Shown: positions 7,143 to 12,184 of the stretch, piece after piece
Position numbering within the stretch: the stretch's first letter is position 1
Layout of the letters: every line of letters begins with the position of its first letter
From: Prevotellaceae bacterium
GTDB taxonomy: Bacteria; Bacteroidota; Bacteroidia; Bacteroidales; Bacteroidaceae
DNA length: 12,184 nucleotides
Direction: 5' to 3'
Assembly (NCBI GenBank): GCA_021204885.1
Contig: JAJPYP010000242.1
Span: 1-12,184 of the forward strand
Notes under the pieces: model-generated
What the model was told of the DNA's origin: nothing
Seen by the model: only the letters and a program-made list of their open reading frames with translations
The model's database searches: none
Made by a program: the position numbers and the translations under genes

Positions 7143-8432
7143 ATGGCCAAGCAATTCAAACCCGAGACCCTGTGTGTACAGGCAGGATGGTCTCCCAAGA
7201 AGGGAGAGCCCCGCGTAGTTCCCATCTACCAAAGCACCACTTTCAAATACGAGACAAGCGAGCAGATGGCCCGCCTCTTCGACCTCGAGGAGAGCGGATA
7301 CTTCTATACCCGCTTGCAGAACCCCACCAACGACGTGGTGGCCGCCAAGATAGCCGCTTTGGAGGGTGGCGTGGCGGCGATGCTCACCTCGAGCGGTCAG
7401 GCGGCCAACATGTATGCCGTGTTCAACATCTGCCAAGCGGGCGACCACTTCGTGAGCTCCTCGTGCATTTACGGGGGCACCTACAACCTGTTCGGTGTCA
7501 CCATGAAGAAATTGGGCATAGAGGTGACGTTCATCGACCCCGATGCCTCCGAAGAGGAGATCTCGGCCGCCTTCCGCCCCAATACCAAGGCGCTCTTCGG
7601 CGAGACCGTATCCAACCCCACGCTCGAAGTCTTGGACATAGAGAAGTTCGCCCGCATAGCCCACAGCCACGGCGTGCCACTCATTGTTGACAATACCTTC
7701 CCCACCCCCATCAACTGCCGTCCCTTCGAGTGGGGAGCCGACATCGTGGTGCACTCCACCACCAAATACATGGACGGCCATGCCACGAGCGTGGGCGGTG
7801 CCATCGTAGACAGCGGACGCTTCGATTGGGACGCGCATGCCGACAAGTTCCCCGGCCTTTGCACCCCCGACGAGTCTTACCACGGACTCACTTACACGAA
7901 AGCTTTCGGCCCCATGGCCTACATTACCAAGGCCACCGCGCAACTGATGCGCGACTTGGGCAGCATACAGTCGCCCCAGAACGCCTTCCTGCTGAACTTG
8001 GGATTAGAGACACTGCACCTGCGCGTGCCCCGTCATTGCCAGAACGCACAGGCCGTGGCCGAGTTCCTTGACAGCTGCGATAAAGTGGCTTGGGTGAACT
8101 ACAGCGGGCTGCCCGGCAACAAGTACCACGAATTGGCCATGAAGTATATGCCGGGCGGTTCGTGCGGCGTGGTGACCTTCGGACTGAAAGGGGGACGCGA
8201 CGTGGCCATCAAGTTCATGGACTCCCTGAAGTTGGGAGCCATCGTCACCCATGTGGCCGACGTGCGCACCTGCGTGCTGCATCCCGCCAGCCATACGCAC
8301 CGCCAGCTCACCGACGAGCAACTGCTGGCCGCCGGCGTGCGTCCCGACCTCATCCGCTTCTCGGTAGGCGTGGAGAACATCGACGACATATTGGACGACA
8401 TCAAGCAGGCATTGGACCAAGTGAAGATTTAA
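7143..8432 (+). CDS. metY: O-acetylhomoserine sulfhydrylase (O-acetylhomoserine aminocarboxypropyltransferase)
   Basis: The protein is 429 residues, the normal length for this subgroup of the Cys/Met-metabolism PLP enzymes. Key residues are all present: Y55 and R57 (GYFYTRLQNPT), which bind the PLP phosphate of the neighbouring subunit; S83-S84-G85 (LTSSGQAA); Y110 (CIYGGTYN), which stacks on the cofactor ring; D183 (IVDNTF), which pairs with the pyridine nitrogen; the Schiff-base K208 in VVHSTTKYMDGH; and R405 (RFSVGVEN), which binds the substrate carboxylate. The enzyme makes homocysteine from O-acetylhomoserine and sulfide in the cytoplasm and is a PLP tetramer. Its length and insertions favour MetY over cystathionine gamma-synthase or methionine gamma-lyase. 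It is divergent from the amidase/btu cluster and is followed after 26 bp by a small membrane protein gene. Confidence 0.93.
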   Translation: MAKQFKPETLCVQAGWSPKKGEPRVVPIYQSTTFKYETSEQMARLFDLEESGYFYTRLQNPTNDVVAAKIAALEGGVAAMLTSSGQAANMYAVFNICQAGDHFVSSSCIYGGTYNLFGVTMKKLGIEVTFIDPDASEEEISAAFRPNTKALFGETVSNPTLEVLDIEKFARIAHSHGVPLIVDNTFPTPINCRPFEWGADIVVHSTTKYMDGHATSVGGAIVDSGRFDWDAHADKFPGLCTPDESYHGLTYTKAFGPMAYITKATAQLMRDLGSIQSPQNAFLLNLGLETLHLRVPRHCQNAQAVAEFLDSCDKVAWVNYSGLPGNKYHELAMKYMPGGSCGVVTFGLKGGRDVAIKFMDSLKLGAIVTHVADVRTCVLHPASHTHRQLTDEQLLAAGVRPDLIRFSVGVENIDDILDDIKQALDQVKI

Positions 8433-8458
8433 CAGGCGACACATACCCCACGGCACCT

Positions 8459-8641
8459 ATGAAGCGCCCCCTCTCCAAATCGCAAAGCGTCTGCATCGCC
8501 CTGTTGTGGTGCGCCCTGTGCTACATCGTGCTCACCACGGCCGAGCGCATAGACGGCCCCGTCATCGTGACGCTGCTCATCTCGGCCGCCTTGGTCTTCA
8601 TACCCATCTACAAGTCGATGAAGCAACGCAAAGAGTGGTAA
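8459..8641 (+). CDS. Small two-helix membrane protein, unknown function
   Basis: A 60-residue protein starts at the ATG at 8459, 26 bp after the metY stop. It has a basic N-terminus (MKRPLSKSQ), a first hydrophobic helix (SVCIALLWCALCYIVLTTA, about 10-28), a short polar turn (ERIDGP), a second helix (VIVTLLISAALVFIPIYKSM) and a charged tail (KQRKEW). Positive charges at both ends and an acidic/polar turn predict both termini in the cytoplasm. It is followed by a terminator at 8690, so it is probably the last gene of a metY operon. The frame is open far upstream inside metY, but the coherent hydrophobic pattern begins only at this ATG. I do not recognise a family. It may be a membrane anchor or a transport accessory, which the sequence does not decide. 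Confidence 0.7.
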   Translation: MKRPLSKSQSVCIALLWCALCYIVLTTAERIDGPVIVTLLISAALVFIPIYKSMKQRKEW

Positions 8642-8689
8642 CCGGCCACGCTTTGTAAACCTGTTTCTCAATCCCTCATTTCCCCTATC

Positions 8690-8714
8690 AAAAGGGCCCT
8701 TTTCAGCCCTTTTT
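8690..8714 (+). terminator. Rho-independent terminator of the metY operon
   Basis: The 8-bp stem AAAAGGGC (8690-8697) / GCCCTTTT (8706-8713) closes an 8-nt loop, and the right arm runs into a T-tract (TTTTT then ATC). It lies 49 bp after the stop of the small membrane protein gene. Confidence 0.75.
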
Positions 8715-8809
8715 ATCATAAAGCTACTGTTGTAGCGGATAAGCAAGCATATTGTCGCTTCATAGCGGGCATCGCATGGCAAAGTATCAAATCCGTGGGA
8801 AGCGCGAAA

Positions 8810-8921
8810 CTCATCAATGCATTCCTTAGGTGGTAACGAATACATTCGTTACCACCTAAGGAATGTATTCGTGACACTTTGTCAAATGCAGTCGTCAGAC
8901 CCTAAGGAATACATTGATGAG
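8810..8921. repeat. MITE-like element: three copies of a CCTAAGGAAT repeat forming nested hairpins
   Basis: Copy A (8811-8830) is inverted; copies B (from 8856) and C (8901-8920) are direct, starting 45 bp apart. A and B belong to a perfect 21-bp hairpin (8820-8840 / 8845-8865, loop TACA) that extends to about 25 bp with one G-U pair. A also pairs with C over 20 bp with one mismatch (plus an extra C-G pair), making terminal inverted repeats of a ~112-bp unit. Between B and C lies a small TGACA/TGTCA hairpin (8872-8884). I see no clear target-site duplication. The pattern suggests a dispersed palindromic element or MITE, but whether other copies exist cannot be judged from one window. Confidence 0.7.
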
Positions 8922-9084
8922 GGCGCAAGAAATGCGGTCTTGGAACCGCCAAGAATGCGGGTTGTAAAGATTGTCGCGCGTGTCAGGAAAGGGGATGTAA
9001 CAGGAACGGTGGGGTGACGGAATAGGCAAGGTGCGAGGAAGCCGAAAGCCAAGAGCGGGGTATAAAAAGGGTTATATAAAACAA

Positions 9085-9114
9085 TCGAGGCGTTCATTCA
9101 CATGAACGCCTCGA
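9085..9114 (-). terminator. Terminator for the large minus-strand gene
   Basis: A perfect 13-bp stem (TCGAGGCGTTCAT, 9085-9097, with its complement at 9102-9114) has a 4-nt loop. Read on the minus strand it is followed by TTGTTTTATATAA, a T-rich tail, so it fits termination of the gene ending at 9267. It leaves a 3' untranslated region of about 150 nt. Confidence 0.75.
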
Positions 9115-9217
9115 CTCATTCTAATACAGATAAACAAAACTTTAATGATGAAATGAACAAATTCATCTAATTATAATATGACAATCTGTGTGTACTCATT
9201 CCCCTCCCCGGCAGGAG

Positions 9218-9241
9218 CCGCTTCCCCCGAAAGGGAAGCGG
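9218..9241 (-). other. GC-rich hairpin just after the stop of the large gene
   Basis: A 9-bp perfect stem CCGCTTCCC (9218-9226) / GGGAAGCGG (9233-9241) with a 6-nt loop lies 25 bp beyond the stop codon on the minus strand. It has no T-tract, so it is more likely a 3' stabilising structure than the main terminator. Confidence 0.5.
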
Positions 9242-9266
9242 TCGCTGTAGGGTAGGACATTCAGTT

Positions 9267-12184
9267 TTAGCGTACCGTTATTGTCAAAGGCAATGTGATG
9301 ACAACAGGGTTACCGTATGAGTCATGACAGGTGACTGTCAACGTCGAAGCTACCTTATCGGTAATATTGGTGTTCGTAGACTTTTGCGTGAATACGAGCG
9401 TAGTCGCGCTGGAGCTGCTTGCATCATAGTCGTAGTACTCTGCAATACCGTTCTCGGTAGTAGTCAAGGTAGCACTTTCTATTTCAAGACTCGATTTATA
9501 CGGACTGTTCAAACCATTAGCGTCATAGTTGCTATCCTTTGCACTGGTACCGAGGATAGTAGAAGTAGCTATTGAGATGTCGGCACCGTATACGAACGAG
9601 GTCGTAGCGGATTTACTCCATGCCCACTCATAAGCACCCTCGTAGTAGATACTTACGTACATGGTCTCGAAGGTCTCACCGCTTACCGAGTAATCTTTGG
9701 TAGGTGTCTTGGAAGAAATCTTACCATAATTGTAGGTTACCGTGGTGGTGTGATAAGTCGTGTTGTCAACCAATACGGCATCGACCTTCAACTCGCTGTC
9801 ACCGTTCACGGTCTTGGTCTCGGTATAAGCTTTGTTCTTCAATTCGGAAGTAGCGAAGAGAATCTGGTAGTGAGAGGTGATTTCAGGATCCTCCACTTCA
9901 TTAGCACCTACGAAGTTGAAGATTTGGTCCATACCCATCGTACCCGTCGAGGCTGCATCTGCCGCCCAATCGTCAGGTATCAAGAAGGCATAGTACTTAC
10001 CATTGTAAAGCTGGTTGGTCTTCACGCTGATTTGAGTCGGCATGCCGGTGGGCAGGGCCTTCGTCATGGAGACGTTCAACGTAGCCAGCGTGCGGTTGGC
10101 ATCCTCGTTCTTGATGGTCAACGTACCGGCGTAGGCTTGGTTATCTACGTATTCAACCCATTCGTGTATGGAAGAAGTGGCATCGTTGATATCGCTGAGG
10201 ATGGTCGTGTAAATCTTGGTAACCTTGGTGAAGTCGATATCGGCAAGGCTGCTGTAAACGTAACCATTGACTAACTCACCTTGCTTCGTGTAGGCTACAA
10301 TCTTGTTGTCCTTATTCAGCATGACAATGTTGTAGACGGGATTCTCGCTATCGTCCTCATCGTTGATGCCGTCGGTAGTCCAAGTGTAGGAAATAGTAGC
10401 ACTGCCGGCATCGATAGACTTGCTTATGCTGATAGAAGCGCTGTCGGAAGGCGTGTCATAGATAGACTCATACTTCGGTACGATGGTCGTCGTTACAGCG
10501 TTCCAGCTGTTGCTTGCATCGCCAAGGGCTACATAGAATGCCTTGCCATCGGGGTCAACCAATGTACCGTCGTAGTTCACGGCATATACACGGAAACCGA
10601 TGATATCACCGTCGGCTTCGGCACTGGTTACCTTAATGGTGGCGGTGTTGCCTTCAACAACCGTGTTCAAACCTTCGTATGTGTAGCCGTCCCATGCGTT
10701 CCATTCAGACGGCAGGGACTCAACGGCGTTATCCTCGTAATCCAACGTTACATAGAGGGCGCGGATGTCTTGAGCATCTTCATACTTGCCGGTTCCATTG
10801 CCGTTCTCATCAAGAACTTCTTGTTTCAACGTAATGACGATGGACTTGCCTACCACGGCCGGATAGAGAATCTCGCCATTGGTACGGTTATCACTATCAT
10901 CTACCTTTACGTTCTTGTAGGTAGTTTCGTCGGACAGGTCGCTGTAGACCGCCTCGACCGCGGGAGTGGGATATTTATCCTTGTCATAAGCGGCATCGGT
11001 ACTCTCAAGCCAAGTCAACTCGTTGCGGGTCAGTGTGGTGGCAGGCGTGTCAAGGAATGCGTTGCCTTCACAACCCTTATAACGGTTGGCGATTTCGTTT
11101 ACAAACATATCACCTACGTTGTAGTACAGCTGGCTTGCCGGGACATAGTCTTCCCAAGTCATCGTCAAGTCATACGTAGAGGTGGCATAGCGGCCCTCGA
11201 AATTGTCAAGCGTGTTGTTGGCCTGGATGGCGAACAAGATGTGGCTTGTCGTCTCGTCTTCGTTGGTTACCAAGGTAACGGCATCGAAAGCCTCTTGCGT
11301 GGCATCGCCTTTCACGCCGATGCTTATGTTCCACAAACCGGTCTCGGCGGCGGAAGCCTTGGTGAGCAACTTGCTGTACTTCTCTACCTTGGTTACCTCA
11401 ATCAGGTCGTCCAATGTCCCGCCCTGGCTGTTGACGAAGCGGATCATGTCGGCGGTCAACGTGGCGTTCACAGGAGATACACGTACAACGACGCCGCAAG
11501 GAATCTGATAGAGCTCACCCTTGGTGAAGGTAATGGCGTTGGCTATGCCTTGGGCAAATACGTTGGCCTGCTGGGTGGCGATGGTTATTCTAAGGTCGGT
11601 ACCCATGTCTACCTCGTTCCCTTCCTCATCGGTTCCCGTCTGCATGCTGTAGGAGTACATCAGCTCGATGCTGGTTACGCCTGTCTCTACCAATACGGTG
11701 ATGGCATCCAAGTTGGGGTTGATTTCAACCAAAGAGTCGCTCAGCTCTTTCAAAGAAGCTTGCAGTGCGGCAATGTCGGCCGTGTTGGTGGCGATGGATG
11801 CCTTGACTGCATCGAGTTCTTCGCTCAAAGCCGTGTTCACTGCCTCGATTCTCTCGGCCAAAGTGTCATAGCTTGCAGCGGTATCTGTATCCATGTATTT
11901 CTTCAACTCGTCAATCTGAGACTGATAATCGGCCTCTTCAACAGCGGCTTGGAATGCCTGCAAGGCAGTGATTTGCAGTTGCAGGTTGACATCGGCCGCG
12001 TTCAACGTCGCCTCGAGGTTCTTGCGGGCGGCAGCCTCGTCGGAAAGCTCGCCGGTCAATACGGCTATAGTTCCTTGGGCAGTCTCGATAGACTCCTTCA
12101 TTTCGGCGATAGCAAGTGCCATAGCCGCATCGGCGCTCTCCAAAGAAGCGGTCGCCTCGTTAATGGCCTTCTTCACATCATCGG
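9267..12184 (-). CDS. Large secreted or surface coiled-coil plus beta-rich protein, S-layer-like or PL29-N-terminal-like (5' end outside the window)
   Basis: The frame is open through the right edge (in-frame GAT GAT precede the first GTG), so the true start, signal peptide and any lipobox are not seen. About 971 residues are visible. Residues ~1-155 are strongly helical with heptad-like spacing (ARKNLEATLNAADVNLQLQITALQAF, QIDELKKYM, LAERIEAVNTALSEELDAVKASIATNTADIAALQASLKELSDSL cover most of it). A junction, INPNLDAITVLVETGVTSIEL, leads into ~800 residues of predicted beta structure rich in Thr, Ser, Asp, Tyr and Val, with only three Cys. It ends in a bare strand (VITLPLTITVR) without a recognisable type IX sorting domain. 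Bacteroidales encode lipoproteins with such an N-terminal coiled coil (PL29 N-terminal-type) and abundant S-layer proteins of similar size. Function is unknown, and no catalytic motif is seen. Base composition is visibly less GC-rich than its neighbours. Two terminators/hairpins follow. Confidence 0.75.
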   Translation of the reverse strand, partial: DDVKKAINEATASLESADAAMALAIAEMKESIETAQGTIAVLTGELSDEAAARKNLEATLNAADVNLQLQITALQAFQAAVEEADYQSQIDELKKYMDTDTAASYDTLAERIEAVNTALSEELDAVKASIATNTADIAALQASLKELSDSLVEINPNLDAITVLVETGVTSIELMYSYSMQTGTDEEGNEVDMGTDLRITIATQQANVFAQGIANAITFTKGELYQIPCGVVVRVSPVNATLTADMIRFVNSQGGTLDDLIEVTKVEKYSKLLTKASAAETGLWNISIGVKGDATQEAFDAVTLVTNEDETTSHILFAIQANNTLDNFEGRYATSTYDLTMTWEDYVPASQLYYNVGDMFVNEIANRYKGCEGNAFLDTPATTLTRNELTWLESTDAAYDKDKYPTPAVEAVYSDLSDETTYKNVKVDDSDNRTNGEILYPAVVGKSIVITLKQEVLDENGNGTGKYEDAQDIRALYVTLDYEDNAVESLPSEWNAWDGYTYEGLNTVVEGNTATIKVTSAEADGDIIGFRVYAVNYDGTLVDPDGKAFYVALGDASNSWNAVTTTIVPKYESIYDTPSDSASISISKSIDAGSATISYTWTTDGINDEDDSENPVYNIVMLNKDNKIVAYTKQGELVNGYVYSSLADIDFTKVTKIYTTILSDINDATSSIHEWVEYVDNQAYAGTLTIKNEDANRTLATLNVSMTKALPTGMPTQISVKTNQLYNGKYYAFLIPDDWAADAASTGTMGMDQIFNFVGANEVEDPEITSHYQILFATSELKNKAYTETKTVNGDSELKVDAVLVDNTTYHTTTVTYNYGKISSKTPTKDYSVSGETFETMYVSIYYEGAYEWAWSKSATTSFVYGADISIATSTILGTSAKDSNYDANGLNSPYKSSLEIESATLTTTENGIAEYYDYDASSSSATTLVFTQKSTNTNITDKVASTLTVTCHDSYGNPVVITLPLTITVR

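Larger units (their letters stand above)
8642..9266. other. 625-bp gene-free region with terminators and repeats
   Basis: No convincing gene lies here. Short open frames on both strands cross the repeats, lack family signals and are rejected. The region holds the metY-operon terminator (8690-8714), a 5-bp hairpin (GCTAC/GTAGC, 8723-8736), the nested inverted-repeat element (8810-8921), two alternative small hairpins around 8933-8954 (GCGGT/ACCGC versus TCTTGG/CCAAGA), the minus-strand terminator (9085-9114), an AT-rich stretch (about 9115-9185) and a GC-rich hairpin beside the stop of the large gene (9218-9241). No tRNA, rRNA or CRISPR pattern is visible. Confidence 0.7.

Noticed and set aside
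7113..7943. 276-residue open frame opposite metY
   Set aside because: It is antisense to conserved PLP-enzyme motifs and lacks features of its own.
8817..9097. Short open frames on both strands across the repeat region (plus 8817-9017, minus 8882-9097)
   Set aside because: They translate the inverted repeats themselves, have no family signal, and compete with each other on opposite strands.
9102..9180. Possible promoter or regulatory RNA in the AT-rich stretch
   Set aside because: No TAnnTTTG box with a following gene was found in either direction, and the only dyads are a few base pairs long.

Overview
The window looks like chromosome from a member of Bacteroidota, most likely a gut Bacteroidales. 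Three things point there: a surface-lipoprotein beta-propeller of the BtuG type next to a TonB-dependent receptor, -7 promoter boxes of the form TAnnTTTG with no Shine-Dalgarno sites, and A-rich leaders before start codons. Coding sequence is fairly GC-rich except for the large gene at the right end. I cannot name a genus.

Layout, left to right. (1) Positions 2-1590, plus strand: the tail of an inner-membrane (probably MFS-type efflux) protein, overlapping a TolC-family outer-membrane channel gene. (2) A perfect 17-bp hairpin at 1576-1613 separates this from a convergent minus-strand cluster. (3) Positions 1614-7057, minus strand, read from the right: a secreted Amidase_3 cell-wall amidase, then a TonB-dependent receptor (BtuB-like), a surface lipoprotein beta-propeller (BtuG-like) and a lipoprotein ABC substrate-binding protein (BtuF-like). 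The last three form a vitamin B12 capture and uptake set: BtuG binds at the cell surface, BtuB carries across the outer membrane, BtuF binds in the periplasm. The inner-membrane permease and ATPase (BtuCD) are not in the window, and I see no room for a cobalamin riboswitch. (4) An 85-bp divergent intergenic region (7058-7142) holds two mirror-image -7 boxes. It serves the amidase leftwards and, rightwards, an O-acetylhomoserine sulfhydrylase gene (metY-like) followed by a 60-residue two-helix membrane protein and a terminator. (5) A 625-bp gene-free stretch (8642-9266) contains a MITE-like nested inverted-repeat element and terminator hairpins. (6) Positions 9267-12184, minus strand: the C-terminal ~970 residues of a large secreted or surface protein with an N-terminal coiled coil and a long Thr/Ser/Asp/Tyr-rich beta-type region. 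Its start lies outside the window.

A functional link is plausible between (3) and (4). MetY makes homocysteine, and many Bacteroidales methylate homocysteine with the B12-dependent MetH, so B12 uptake and homocysteine synthesis sit on either side of the same intergenic region. I found no clear evidence of a wholly new biological system. The least explained items are the nested repeat element at 8810-8921, the symmetric divergent promoter, and the large coiled-coil surface protein.
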